A stretch of 37,492 nt of DNA from Pseudomonadota bacterium (lineage in GTDB: Bacteria > Pseudomonadota > Gammaproteobacteria > CALCKW01). Both the position numbers and the translations under genes were made by a program. The notes beneath the pieces are model-generated. The model had not been told where the DNA came from, ran no database searches, and saw only the letters and a list, made by a program, of their open reading frames with translations. Of this stretch, positions 24,494 to 32,804 are shown in pieces; position 1 is the first letter of the stretch; each line of letters starts with the position of its first letter. The stretch is from NCBI GenBank assembly GCA_039196715.1, contig JBCCUP010000044.1, forward strand, positions 1 through 37,492. Direction: 5' to 3'.

Positions 24494-26992
24494 TCAGCTC
24501 GCGATGCGGTCGGGCAGTGCGCTGCGGGCGTCGACCCGGTCGAGGTGCCAGATACCGCGCACGTAGTCCTCGATCGAGCGGTCCGAGTTGAACTTTCCGG
24601 TCAGTGCGGTGTTGAGGATCGCCATGCGCGCCCAGCGTTTGCGGTCTCTGAAGGCGGTGTCGACGGCTTCGTGCGCCTTCACGTAGCTCTCGTAGTCCGC
24701 GAGGCAGAGGTAGGGGTCACCGGCATCGAGTAGGCTGTGTCGGATCGACGCAAGCGCGCCGGGGTTGTCAGGACAGAAGAAATCGCCGCCGAGCCAGTCG
24801 AGCACCGCGCGCAACTCCGCGTTGGCATGGTAGTGGTGCCAGGGGTTGTACCCCTTGGCATTCAGGGCCTTCACCTCGTTGACCGTCAGGCCGAAGATGA
24901 AGATGTTGTCAGCGCTGACTTCCTCTGCGATCTCGATGTTTGCGCCGTCGAGCGTGCCGACGGTCACGGCGCCGTTCATCGCCAGCTTCATGTTGCCGGT
25001 GCCCGAAGCCTCCTTGCCGGCTGTCGAGATCTGCTCGGACACGTCGGCAGCCGGGATCATCTTCTCGGCGAGGCTGACCCGGTAGTTCGGCAGGAACACC
25101 ACTTTCAATTTGTCGCCCACACGCTCGTCCTGGTTGATGCGTTCGGCAACCCGGTTGATGGCGTAGATGATGTCTTTGGCCAGGCGGTAGCCCGGCGCGG
25201 CCTTGGCGCCGAACAGGAACACCCGCGGGTGGATGTCGTGGTCCGGGTTCGCGAGGATCCGGTGGTAGAGCGTGAGGATGTGCAGCAGGTTCAGGTGCTG
25301 GCGCTTGTACTCGTGCAGCCGCTTGATCTGGACGTCGAAGAGTGCCGTCGGGTTCACCTCCACGCCGGTGCTCTCGCGAATCACGTCGCACAAAGCGCGC
25401 TTGTTCTGCTGCTTGATCTCGAGAAAGCGGCGCTGAAACAGCGGGTCGTCGGCGTGGTCCTCGAGCGTGCGCAGCAGGCCGAGGTCGGTTGGCCAGCCGT
25501 CTCCGACGGTCTGGTCGAGCAGGTCGGCCAGTTGCGGATTGCAGGCCTTCAGCCAGCGTCGCGGCGTAACCCCGTTGGTGACGTTGGTCAGCTTTTCCGG
25601 CCAGAGCGCGTGAAACTCCGGGAACAGGTCGCTCTTGATCAATTCCGAGTGAATCGCCGCAACCCCGTTGACCTTGAACGCGGAAATCACGCAGAGGTTA
25701 CCCATGCGCACCTTGCGTTCGTGGCCTTCTTCGATCACCGACAACTTGCGCTTCATGCTGTCGTCGCCCGGCCAACGCGCGTCGACGTCGCGGCTGAGGA
25801 ACGCCTCGTTGATCTGGTAGAGCAGCTGCAGGTGGCGCGGCATGACGCGCTCGAACAGACGCACCGGCCAGGTCTCGAGGGCCTCGGGCAGCAGCGTGTG
25901 GTTGGTGTAGGCAAACACGCGGCGCACGATCGAAAAGGCGTGGTCGAAGTCGAGCGACTCGTCGTCGACCAGAATACGCAGCAGCTCGAGGATCGCGACG
26001 GTCGGGTGTGTGTCGTTGAGTTGGATGACGGCTTGCTCGGGCAGCTCGTCCCAGTCATCGTGTGTGCGCCGGAACCGCCGAAGGATGTCCTTGACCGAGC
26101 AGGCGCTGAAGAAGTACTGCTGAATCAGTCGCAGTTCCTTGCCGGCCTCGGTTTCGTCGTTCGGGTAGAGCACCTTGGACACCGTGCTCGCGCGGGTCTG
26201 CTCAGCCTGGGCGTCGGCGTATGCGCCGGCGTTGAAGGCGTCCCAATCGAAGTGCTGCGACGCGCGGCTCTCCCAGAGGCGCAACACGTTCACGGTCTTG
26301 CCGCCGTAACCTACCACCGGGACGTCCCAGGGCACGCCGCGAATCACGAGGCCGGGGTGCCACACCTTGTGCGGGCGACCGAGGTCGTCGTGTTCGATGG
26401 CCACGTGGCCGTAGAGCGGGATCTCCTGTACCGACTCCGGGCGACAGACCTCCCACGGGTTGCCGTACTCGCGCCACTCGTCCGGGCGCTCGATCTGGAC
26501 GCCGCGGTGGAACTCCTGGCGAAACAGGCCGTGCTCGTAATGGATGCCGTAGCCGATCGCCGGGTAGTCGAGCGTCGCGAGCGAATCGAGGTAGCACGCG
26601 GCGAGCCGGCCCAGGCCGCCGTTGCCCAAGGCCATGTCCGGCTCCTCTTCGAGGATCGCGTCGAGGTCGTGACCGCAGGCCGCCAGTGCGTCGCGCGCGG
26701 TGTCGAAGAGGTGCAGGTTGTGCAGGTTGTTCGACAACAGTCGACCCATGAGGAATTCGAGCGAGAGGTAGTTGACCGCCCGCGTGTCGAGGGTGCGGTG
26801 CCGTTGGTGGGTGGCACGCAGACCGTCGAACACCAGCTCGTTGACGGCCATGCAGGTCGCGGTCCACCAGGCACGGTAGTTCGCCGTGTCGGCGTCGGCG
26901 CCGAGGGTGTGGTCGAGGTGTCGCTGGATACGCTGTTTGAGTGCGTCGACTGTGGGTGCGTCTTGCTCTTGGTGTTGGCCTGTGGACACCAT
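24494..26992 (-). CDS. glgP: glycogen phosphorylase
   Basis: An 832-residue GT35 enzyme that releases glucose-1-phosphate from glycogen ends. The pyridoxal-phosphate lysine is in EASGTGNMKLAMNG (about Lys669). Other family blocks are NYLSLEFLMGR, EEEPDMALGNGGLGRLAACYLDS, QLNDTHPTVAI, NGVTPRRWL and RLHEYKRQHLNLLH. The length is normal for bacterial phosphorylases. Three codons could start it (TTG 26995, ATG 26992, GTG 26989); AGGA at 27000-26997 fits ATG or GTG best, and ATG is used. First gene of the glgP-glgB-glgX-malQ block, which reads as a mobilisation and remodelling set. Confidence 0.96.
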   Translation of the reverse strand: MVSTGQHQEQDAPTVDALKQRIQRHLDHTLGADADTANYRAWWTATCMAVNELVFDGLRATHQRHRTLDTRAVNYLSLEFLMGRLLSNNLHNLHLFDTARDALAACGHDLDAILEEEPDMALGNGGLGRLAACYLDSLATLDYPAIGYGIHYEHGLFRQEFHRGVQIERPDEWREYGNPWEVCRPESVQEIPLYGHVAIEHDDLGRPHKVWHPGLVIRGVPWDVPVVGYGGKTVNVLRLWESRASQHFDWDAFNAGAYADAQAEQTRASTVSKVLYPNDETEAGKELRLIQQYFFSACSVKDILRRFRRTHDDWDELPEQAVIQLNDTHPTVAILELLRILVDDESLDFDHAFSIVRRVFAYTNHTLLPEALETWPVRLFERVMPRHLQLLYQINEAFLSRDVDARWPGDDSMKRKLSVIEEGHERKVRMGNLCVISAFKVNGVAAIHSELIKSDLFPEFHALWPEKLTNVTNGVTPRRWLKACNPQLADLLDQTVGDGWPTDLGLLRTLEDHADDPLFQRRFLEIKQQNKRALCDVIRESTGVEVNPTALFDVQIKRLHEYKRQHLNLLHILTLYHRILANPDHDIHPRVFLFGAKAAPGYRLAKDIIYAINRVAERINQDERVGDKLKVVFLPNYRVSLAEKMIPAADVSEQISTAGKEASGTGNMKLAMNGAVTVGTLDGANIEIAEEVSADNIFIFGLTVNEVKALNAKGYNPWHHYHANAELRAVLDWLGGDFFCPDNPGALASIRHSLLDAGDPYLCLADYESYVKAHEAVDTAFRDRKRWARMAILNTALTGKFNSDRSIEDYVRGIWHLDRVDARSALPDRIAS

Positions 26993-27150
26993 CAATTCCT
27001 ACGTGTGAAACAGGAGTAGCGTCAGCCGCTGGGGAAGGCTGGGTTGCACGGGGAGTTGCAAGAGCCGAGCCGCCCGACCGGTGCCTGCCACGCGGGCGCG
27101 CGTGACGACTCCGAGAGTTTAGTTGGCCTCCGTGGACCCGGCGCCGCTCC

Positions 27151-27546
27151 TCAGCGCGACTCGGCGGTTTTCAGCCGGGTGAGGCAGCGGCTTTCGATGT
27201 CGGTCAGTTCGCTTTCGGCGCGGTCGATGTCGAGGCGCTGCTGCTGAAGTAGCACCCGGGTATCCGAAAGCCGCCCCAACATGGCGCGCAGCTGCGCGGC
27301 TTCGCCCTCTTCGGAGTCGTACAGGCTGATCAACTCCCAGGTGTCCTCGAGCGACCAACCGAGGCGGCGTCCGCGCAACAACAAGCGCAGGTGGGTGCGG
27401 TCGCGGCGGGAGTAGACGCGCTTCCTGCCGTCTCGGCTCGGGTTGAGGTAGCCCTTCTCCTCGTAGAACCGGATGGTCCGGGTGGTCACATCGAATTCGC
27501 GCGCCAGCTCGGAGATGGAATGGGTGGGTTCGGTGGTGTTGGTCAT
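27151..27546 (-). CDS. MerR-family transcriptional regulator
   Basis: A 131-residue MerR regulator. The winged helix-turn-helix occupies residues 8-75 (SISELAREFDVTTRTIRFYEEKGYL, then RKRVYSRRDRTHLRLLLRGRRLGWSLEDTWELI), followed by a dimerisation coiled coil (about 85-125). It has no C-terminal metal-binding cysteine pair or large effector domain; one cysteine lies near the end. This short form resembles the LiuR-type branch, which controls branched-chain acyl-CoA breakdown, but no liu genes are nearby. A readable promoter and overlapping dyad upstream suggest autoregulation. It lies upstream of glgP on the same strand with about 150 bases between. Confidence 0.88.
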   Translation of the reverse strand: MTNTTEPTHSISELAREFDVTTRTIRFYEEKGYLNPSRDGRKRVYSRRDRTHLRLLLRGRRLGWSLEDTWELISLYDSEEGEAAQLRAMLGRLSDTRVLLQQQRLDIDRAESELTDIESRCLTRLKTAESR

Positions 27547-27575
27547 TCGGGAGCACAGCCTCGCACGTCCGGCCC

Positions 27576-27604
27576 ACTATACGGCTTGATTGACGTTACG
27601 TAAA
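27576..27604 (-). promoter_or_regulatory. merR promoter with overlapping operator dyad
   Basis: On the minus strand, TTTACG (27604-27599), a 17-base spacer and TATAGT (27581-27576) form a good sigma-70 promoter about 30 bases before the MerR start at 27546. The -35 box overlaps TTGACGTTACGTAAA (27590-27604), a 7-1-7 inverted repeat with one mismatch that reaches into the spacer, the usual placement of MerR-family operators. Confidence 0.6.
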
Positions 27605-27754
27605 CGGAAGTTGTTGGCGCGTCTGGTGCGTGTCACAGGGTGCGGTTTGACTGCGCTCGGGTGCTGATTCCCTGCGGCTGTGTCCGGTTTGGCTCAACCT
27701 GCAGCGGGGGGTGGCCGATACCCATCTCACCACAGTGTCAGTTGGAGTGCCGTC

Positions 27755-28123
27755 ATGGGTGCACCGAGTGCGCGCGCCACCAAACGCGTTCGCCCCAAGA
27801 TCCCGGCCGCGACCTTTCGTCCCGGTATCAGCAAGCTGTACGAAGAGCGGGAACACCCCGAGGACAACCCCGAGGCGGCACTTGACCGCTGGTCGAAGGT
27901 CGGTGGCGGCGCGCAAACCACGTTCAAGCCGCACATCGGTGAGGTCTACCGGGAGCTCGAAGAGTCCGGTGCCTTGCGTGTGGACAGCATCGAGTCGCGC
28001 GTGCGCTGGGAACAGATCGAGGGCAACAACGCCAAGAACGGCGCCGACAAAGGCGGTGAGAGCGGGTCCGTCATCGCGTCGGTCGTCTCGGCGGTCAAAG
28101 CCTGGGCCAACAAGAAAAGCTAG
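27755..28123 (+). CDS. hypothetical protein, 122 residues
   Basis: A small soluble protein with no signal peptide, divergent from the MerR gene. ATG 27755 is preceded by GGAG (27744-27747) seven bases away; the frame further upstream has no better start. The N-terminus is very basic (SARATKRVRPKIP), followed by ISKLYEEREHPEDNPEAALDRWSKVGGG, a Glu/Arg-rich helix (YRELEESGALRVDSIESRVRWEQIEG) and a Gly/Ser/Lys tail. I recognise no domain. The shared, AT-richer intergenic region with the MerR operator makes it a candidate MerR target. It ends 11 bases before the convergent P450 gene. Confidence 0.6.
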   Translation: MGAPSARATKRVRPKIPAATFRPGISKLYEEREHPEDNPEAALDRWSKVGGGAQTTFKPHIGEVYRELEESGALRVDSIESRVRWEQIEGNNAKNGADKGGESGSVIASVVSAVKAWANKKS

Positions 28124-28134
28124 GCCGCCAGTTT

Positions 28135-29301
28135 CTAGCCCGCGGCGTCCCAGCACACGGGCACCGACAACGGTCCGCGGAACGCCCAGCCACCGAACGG
28201 GGTGGCGGCGTCGGGCTGCACCCGCAGGTTCGGGAGCCGGGCGAACACGCGCGGCAACACCACCTCCGCGATCAAGCACCGTGACACCCACGCGCCCGCG
28301 CAGAAATGCGGGCCGGCACCGAAACTCACCGTGTTGCGGTGGTTTCGGGTTACATCGAAGGTGTCCGCCGCCTCGAACACGGCTTCGTCGCGGTTGGCCG
28401 ACCCGAACATGAAGAACACGAGGCCGTCCGGGTTCAGGTCGACCCCGCGCAGCGTGCACGGCTGCGCCAGCCGCCGGGGAGACATGCCGATCGGCGACAC
28501 CCAGCGGGCGTACTCCTCAAACGCATTCAGCCAGCTGGCGGCGCCGTCGCGCACCGCAGCGAGCTGCTCCGGGTGCCGCAGCAACGCCCAGACGGTGCCT
28601 GCAATGGCGTCCCGCGGTTCGTTCTGCCCGCCGGAGATCGCAAGTTTGATGTTGGCGTCGATCTGTGCGTCGCTGAGGCCGGCCTGCAGTTGCATCGAGA
28701 GCATCGAGTGGTCGGGCGCATCCTGTAGCGCCTGTTGCCGTTCGGCGATGTGCTCGGTGATGGACGCGGTGCAGTCGTGGCAGTGCGCTTCGACGTCGGG
28801 GTCGTTGCTGTAGTTTGCGCAGCCGTCGATCATGCCCTGGCTGACGCGGTCCATTTCGGCGGCGGACATGTTGGCGAGGCCGGTGACGGCCTTGAGTGCC
28901 TCGGCTGACACCGGCATCGCGAGGTCCTGAACGAGCTCACACGCGCCGCACGGCACGAGCGCGTCGAGGATCGCGTCGGTCAGGGCCGCGAATTGGGCGC
29001 GCCAGACGGTCCTCACGGCCTTGACACTCAAGGCCGGCATGATGGCGCGGCGTTCGCTGAAGTGCGCGTCGCCGTCCTTGCGCATGAGGTTCTCGCCCAT
29101 GAGCCGGGTCATGAGGCCATTCGGCATGCTCGAGGAAAACACCTCGACGCGCTTTTCGTTCTCGACCACGTCGGCGTGTCGGGTCAGCAGCGTCGCCCGC
29201 AACTGTGGCACCCAGGCAACAGGCGCGTCGTGTCGCAACGCGGCGAGTTGCGGGTAGGGGTCGTGCCAGAAGGCGTCGACGTCGATGTCCACGGTTGTCA
29301 T
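28135..29301 (-). CDS. cytochrome P450
   Basis: A 388-residue soluble bacterial P450. Diagnostic features are the ExxR motif (Glu263-Arg266 in EEYARW) and the heme-thiolate loop FGAGPHFCAGAW with Cys334. The I-helix reads ISGGQNEPRDAI (222-233): the usual acid-Thr pair used for oxygen activation is replaced by Glu-Pro-Arg-Asp, a variant I recall from some proteobacterial P450 groups. ATG 29301 is preferred over an upstream extension because the N-terminus DIDVDAFWHDPYPQLAALR is family-like. No ferredoxin or reductase gene is adjacent, so its redox partner must lie elsewhere. It lies downstream of the hydrolase-OsmC gene on the same strand. Confidence 0.93.
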   Translation of the reverse strand: MTTVDIDVDAFWHDPYPQLAALRHDAPVAWVPQLRATLLTRHADVVENEKRVEVFSSSMPNGLMTRLMGENLMRKDGDAHFSERRAIMPALSVKAVRTVWRAQFAALTDAILDALVPCGACELVQDLAMPVSAEALKAVTGLANMSAAEMDRVSQGMIDGCANYSNDPDVEAHCHDCTASITEHIAERQQALQDAPDHSMLSMQLQAGLSDAQIDANIKLAISGGQNEPRDAIAGTVWALLRHPEQLAAVRDGAASWLNAFEEYARWVSPIGMSPRRLAQPCTLRGVDLNPDGLVFFMFGSANRDEAVFEAADTFDVTRNHRNTVSFGAGPHFCAGAWVSRCLIAEVVLPRVFARLPNLRVQPDAATPFGGWAFRGPLSVPVCWDAAG

Positions 29302-29423
29302 GCTGCGCGCTCCGCGTCCGGAAGACTCAGCCACCGGTCAGCGCAGGCCGCCGTGGTGGTGCGGCACCAGTCTACCGAGTTGCGCGCACCGGGTTAAGGC
29401 GGTGTTGCCACCGGAATTCGCGC

Positions 29424-30659
29424 TCAGTCGGTCAGCACTGTGGTGATTACCGGGTGGTTCTCGAGCGTGCGGTGGACCGGGCAACGATCGGCGATCTCGA
29501 GTAAACGGGTGCGTTGCGCGGCGCTGAGGGGGCCCTGCAGCGTGATGCGCCGTTCGAGGCGATCGAGCTTGGCGCTGTCTGCCCGGTCGCCGAGGTCACC
29601 GCAGTCTGCACAATCGGCGGCGTGCACGCGCGCGTGCGTCAGCACAACGTCCACGTCCTCGAGCGGGATTGCCTTGCGTTCGGCGTACATGCGGAGCGTC
29701 ATCGAGGTGCACGCACCGAGTGACATCAACAGCAGGTCATACGGTGCGGGTCCGGTGTCTCCGCCGCCGTATGCGGCCGGTTCGTCTGCGACGAGTCGGT
29801 GTTTGCCGGCGCGCATCGCACGCTTGAACGTGTGGTCGAGCTCACCCACCCAGACCTCGCCCGGGGCGAGGGCCGGAGCAGATTCGTCTTCGGCCGGTCG
29901 GGGCACGTAGCGGCTGGCCCAGGCCGCGAGGGTGTCGGCCACGTAGTCCGCATCGGCCTGCGCGGTCAGCAGGTGGTCGGCCCCGTCGAGCGACACGAAG
30001 CTCTTGGGGTGGCGTGCCGCGGTGTAGATCTTGGCGGCTTCATCGATGGATACGATCGTGTCCTGGGGTGAGTGGAACACCAGCAAGGCGGCGTCGAGCT
30101 CGGCGAGTGGGGCGAGGCTGTTGTGGTTCTGCAGGTCTTCGACGAAGGCGCTGTCGAGGCGGAAGCGCCGCCCGCCGAGGTCGACTTCGGCCTCGCCGGA
30201 TTGCAAGATCGCGTCGCGTTGCCCGGCAAAAAGGTGTTGGACGTGGTCGGCGGTTGCCGGCGCACCGACGGTGGCCACCGCGTGCACCGAAGGCAGTTGT
30301 GCGCTGGCGTGCAGCACGGCGGCCCCGCCGAGGCTGTGGCCGATCAACAGCGACGGGGCGCTGTGGGCCGCCTCGAGCGCCCCCGCGGCGGCGATCAGGT
30401 CGCTGACGTTGGCGCTGAAGTGCGAATTGGCGAACTCGCCCTCACTGTTACCCAGGCCTGTGAAGTCGAAGCGCAGCACCGCGAAACCGTGCCGTGTCAA
30501 CGCCTGGCTGATGCGCGTCGACGCTCGGCTCGCCTTGCCGCAAGTGAAACAGTGCGCGAACACGGCCGTTGCGTGCGGCGTGCCGGTTTCGGGCGTCTCG
30601 AGCAGGCCAGACAAGGTCAAGCCATTCGCGTTCTTGAAGTCGAATCGACTGCGCGCCAT
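29424..30659 (-). CDS. alpha/beta hydrolase-OsmC fusion protein
   Basis: A 411-residue two-domain protein. Residues 1-255 form an alpha/beta hydrolase with nucleophile Ser109 (IGHSLGGAA), Asp200 (HSPQDTIV) and His229 (GADHLL), plus an oxyanion-region motif FAHCFTCGKAS. Residues 265-411 form an OsmC-like domain with Cys317 (MSLGACTSMTL) and Cys393 (DRCPVHRTL), the peroxide-reactive pair. An extra cysteine pair (HAADCADCGD, 347-356) sits in a loop of the OsmC part. This fusion is known in bacteria and annotated as bifunctional; its substrate is unknown. Start ATG 30659 with GGAG eight bases upstream; the longer frame is rejected. Confidence 0.9.
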   Translation of the reverse strand: MARSRFDFKNANGLTLSGLLETPETGTPHATAVFAHCFTCGKASRASTRISQALTRHGFAVLRFDFTGLGNSEGEFANSHFSANVSDLIAAAGALEAAHSAPSLLIGHSLGGAAVLHASAQLPSVHAVATVGAPATADHVQHLFAGQRDAILQSGEAEVDLGGRRFRLDSAFVEDLQNHNSLAPLAELDAALLVFHSPQDTIVSIDEAAKIYTAARHPKSFVSLDGADHLLTAQADADYVADTLAAWASRYVPRPAEDESAPALAPGEVWVGELDHTFKRAMRAGKHRLVADEPAAYGGGDTGPAPYDLLLMSLGACTSMTLRMYAERKAIPLEDVDVVLTHARVHAADCADCGDLGDRADSAKLDRLERRITLQGPLSAAQRTRLLEIADRCPVHRTLENHPVITTVLTD

Positions 30660-30753
30660 GACCGGATCTCCACGAAGGTATGAGCGTAAGTGTAGCCTTG
30701 GGCCGCACACGCCCGCTGCCCATCGGGGGAACTGCGTACGCGCGTGAATTGCG

Positions 30754-30782
30754 TTGGACCCGTGCGTCGGCGCTGCAATAAT
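30754..30782 (+). promoter_or_regulatory. possible promoter of the EamA gene
   Basis: TTGGAC (30754-30759) and AATAAT (30777-30782) are separated by 17 bases in the divergent region. If used, transcription would start near 30789, past the ATG at 30781, which supports the ATG at 30814. Both boxes are imperfect. Confidence 0.3.
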
Positions 30783-30813
30783 GCGGCTTCACGTGGTGTA
30801 TACGGACGCAGAC

Positions 30814-31689
30814 ATGGCAGCTCGGGTGACGGTGCTGACGCTGTTGGCGATGGTGGCGTTCGCGGCCAACTCGCTGTTGGCGCGTGTGGCGATCCGCGAC
30901 GGGCTGATTGATGCCAGCAGTTTCACGGTGATCCGGCTCGTCAGTGGCGCGCTTGCACTGTGGTTGCTGGTCCGGTTGCGCTCAGGCAACCGGGCCGCTG
31001 CGGAGGGCACCCTGGCCGGTGCGGCGGCGCTGTTCGTGTACGCAGCTGCGTTCTCGTTTGCCTACCTGGAGTTGTCGGCGGCGATGGGTGCACTGATCCT
31101 CTTTGGTGCCGTGCAAGTCACGATGATCGGCGTCGGGCTTGTGCGCGGCGACCGCCTGTCGGCAGCGCAGTGGGGTGGCCTTGCGGCGGCGTTGATCGGG
31201 TTGGTGGGGCTGCTCTCGCCCGGTCTCCGTGCGCCACCGGTCGGGGCGGCCGCGCTGATGCTCGTCTCCGGCGTGGCCTGGGGCGTCTACTCGTTGCTCG
31301 GTCGGGGGGTGCGGGACCCGCTGGCGGCCACCGCCGGCAATTTCGTGCGGGCGGCGCCGGCGTCGCTCGGCCTGTTGCTCGTGAGTGCCTCGGCCTTGCA
31401 CGGCTCGACCCTCGGAGCGCTGTACGCGGTGGCGTCGGGGGTGGTGGCCTCGGGGGCGGGGTACGCCGTCTGGTACAGCGCGATGCCGGCAATGAGCGCG
31501 CCGGTGGCGGGGTCGGTACAGTTGAGTGTGCCGGTCATTGCGGCGGTCGGTGGTGTGCTCTTTCTGGCCGAACCGGTGTCGACCCGACTGGCGGTCGGCG
31601 CGGTTGCCGTGCTCGGTGGCGTGGCGGTGGTGATCGTCGCGCCCGTCTTGTCGGAACGCCGACGCAGTCGGCCAGGGGTGTCACGGTGA
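30814..31689 (+). CDS. EamA/DMT-family transporter
   Basis: A 291-residue membrane protein with ten hydrophobic segments in two EamA repeats. It shows FAANSLLARVAIRDGLIDASSFTVIRL at the start, FLAEPVSTRLAVGAVAVLGGVAVVI at the end and the usual W-G-x-Y turn (GVAWGVYSLLGRG). Similar length to, but not a close copy of, the EamA protein at 14249-15112. ATG 30781 is an alternative start adding 11 residues; 30814 is chosen because the first helix follows it directly. It overlaps the next gene by four bases (GTGA). Likely a metabolite exporter of unknown substrate. Confidence 0.85.
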   Translation: MAARVTVLTLLAMVAFAANSLLARVAIRDGLIDASSFTVIRLVSGALALWLLVRLRSGNRAAAEGTLAGAAALFVYAAAFSFAYLELSAAMGALILFGAVQVTMIGVGLVRGDRLSAAQWGGLAAALIGLVGLLSPGLRAPPVGAAALMLVSGVAWGVYSLLGRGVRDPLAATAGNFVRAAPASLGLLLVSASALHGSTLGALYAVASGVVASGAGYAVWYSAMPAMSAPVAGSVQLSVPVIAAVGGVLFLAEPVSTRLAVGAVAVLGGVAVVIVAPVLSERRRSRPGVSR

Positions 31690-32033
31690 CGTTGAAACGC
31701 ATTTGTTGGTGGGCAGTGGGCCTGCTGCTGGTCGGGTCAGCGCACGCCACCGACTGGCGCACGCTGGACGGTGACGGCATCTCAGTCGCCCTGACTGACA
31801 AGACGCTGCGTTACGCCGCCGCAACCCAGACCTTCTACGCTTCGGGTCGCACGCTCTACGACGCGGGCCGGCCAAGTTGGGGGCGCTGGCGGGTCGAAGG
31901 CGACCGGTATTGCTCTGTGTGGCCGCCGGCTGGCGACTGGGCCTGCTACGACGTGGCGATACACTCGGACGGCACGCGCGTGCGGTTCAGCGGGGCGGGC
32001 GGCAACGTGTCCACCGGGGCCTACGTCGACTGA
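31686..32033 (+). CDS. small secreted protein, DUF995-like
   Basis: A 115-residue protein whose GTG start overlaps the EamA stop (GTGA), so it is translationally coupled. Residues 1-22 are a Sec signal peptide (KRICWWAVGLLLVGSAHA). The mature part, with GRWRVEGDRYCSVWPP and GDWACYDV, resembles the small periplasmic DUF995-type proteins and carries two cysteines that may form a disulfide. Its function is unknown. The assignment to DUF995 is from memory of the W-x-V-x-G-D-x-Y-C-S-x-W-P-P pattern and should be treated as tentative. Confidence 0.65.
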   Translation: MTLKRICWWAVGLLLVGSAHATDWRTLDGDGISVALTDKTLRYAAATQTFYASGRTLYDAGRPSWGRWRVEGDRYCSVWPPAGDWACYDVAIHSDGTRVRFSGAGGNVSTGAYVD

Positions 32034-32078
32034 GCCGCGAAACTGCGTGTCGGGCGACAAAACGGGGTCGCACGACCT

Positions 32079-32091
32079 CGTACACTGTACG
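32079..32091. promoter_or_regulatory. 13-bp palindrome upstream of the thioredoxin-like gene
   Basis: CGTACA-C-TGTACG is a perfect 6-1-6 palindrome, 91 bases before the GTG at 32183 and 46 bases after the stop of the previous gene. Its position suits an operator or promoter element; no regulator is identified. Confidence 0.4.
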
Positions 32092-32182
32092 TAGTAACAC
32101 GCATGGTCGGTGAAACCGGGTGCATCCGTCGTGCCGCGCGTGAACTGTTGCACGAAGCAGGGCTCTACACAGCAGGAAAACC

Positions 32183-32788
32183 GTGGGCGGAACAATGCGC
32201 GAACAGGTCTCACTCACACGCCGCCGTGCACTGAAGGGCGGACTGGCCGCTGCAGCCGCCGCCTCGGCTGGGTTGGCACTGGCCGCGCCAGAGCGTGGCA
32301 TTGTCGGGTCCATCGCACCTGAGCTCGACGTCAGTTACTGGCTCGACGCCGACGGTAACCCCGGCGGTGACTTCAAGGTCGAGCCGCAACGCAACAAGCT
32401 CATCGTGCTGAAGTTCTGGCAGAACTGGTGCCCAGGCTGCCATCGCCACGGCCTCCCGGCCTTGAAGACCATGAGCCACGCGCTCGCCGACAACCCGAAC
32501 ATCGCGTTTGCGGCTGTCCAAACGGCGTTTGAGGGCCTGAACACCAATTCGGTCGACAAGCTCGAAAAAATCCAGAAGCAGTACGAGCTCGCGATGCCAG
32601 TGGGACACGCTGACGCTGCCACTGACGGCTCCCACCTGCCGGCCGTCATGGCCAAGTACCGCTCGGGTGGGACGCCCTGGTTCGTCGTCATCGCACCGGG
32701 CGGCGAGGTGCTCTACGACGGCTTTCAGCTCGAGGCCGGTCGTTTTCTCGCCTGGTTCGCCAAGACCCCGCTGGCCAACGTCGGTTGA
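32183..32788 (+). CDS. Tat-exported thioredoxin-like (TlpA/ResA-type) protein
   Basis: A 201-residue protein with a twin-arginine signal (TRRRALKGG followed by an Ala-rich hydrophobic stretch, residues 12-35) and a periplasmic thioredoxin fold. The redox motif is FWQNWCPGCHRHG with Cys83 and Cys86, and the cis-proline strand GGTPWFVVIAPGGEVLYDG comes later. TlpA/ResA proteins reduce disulfides, for example in cytochrome maturation or copper-site assembly. The Tat signal is notable because most TlpA proteins use Sec; it implies folding or cofactor loading before export. Start GTG 32183 has AGGA five bases upstream; ATG 32195 is an alternative. Ends 16 bases before a convergent gene. Confidence 0.85.
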   Translation: MGGTMREQVSLTRRRALKGGLAAAAAASAGLALAAPERGIVGSIAPELDVSYWLDADGNPGGDFKVEPQRNKLIVLKFWQNWCPGCHRHGLPALKTMSHALADNPNIAFAAVQTAFEGLNTNSVDKLEKIQKQYELAMPVGHADAATDGSHLPAVMAKYRSGGTPWFVVIAPGGEVLYDGFQLEAGRFLAWFAKTPLANVG

Positions 32789-32804
32789 CCGACGGACCGG
32801 TCCC

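Noticed and set aside
24737-27019. 760-codon plus-strand frame opposite glgP
   Set aside because: Antisense shadow of the phosphorylase gene, with no recognisable domain or ribosome binding site.
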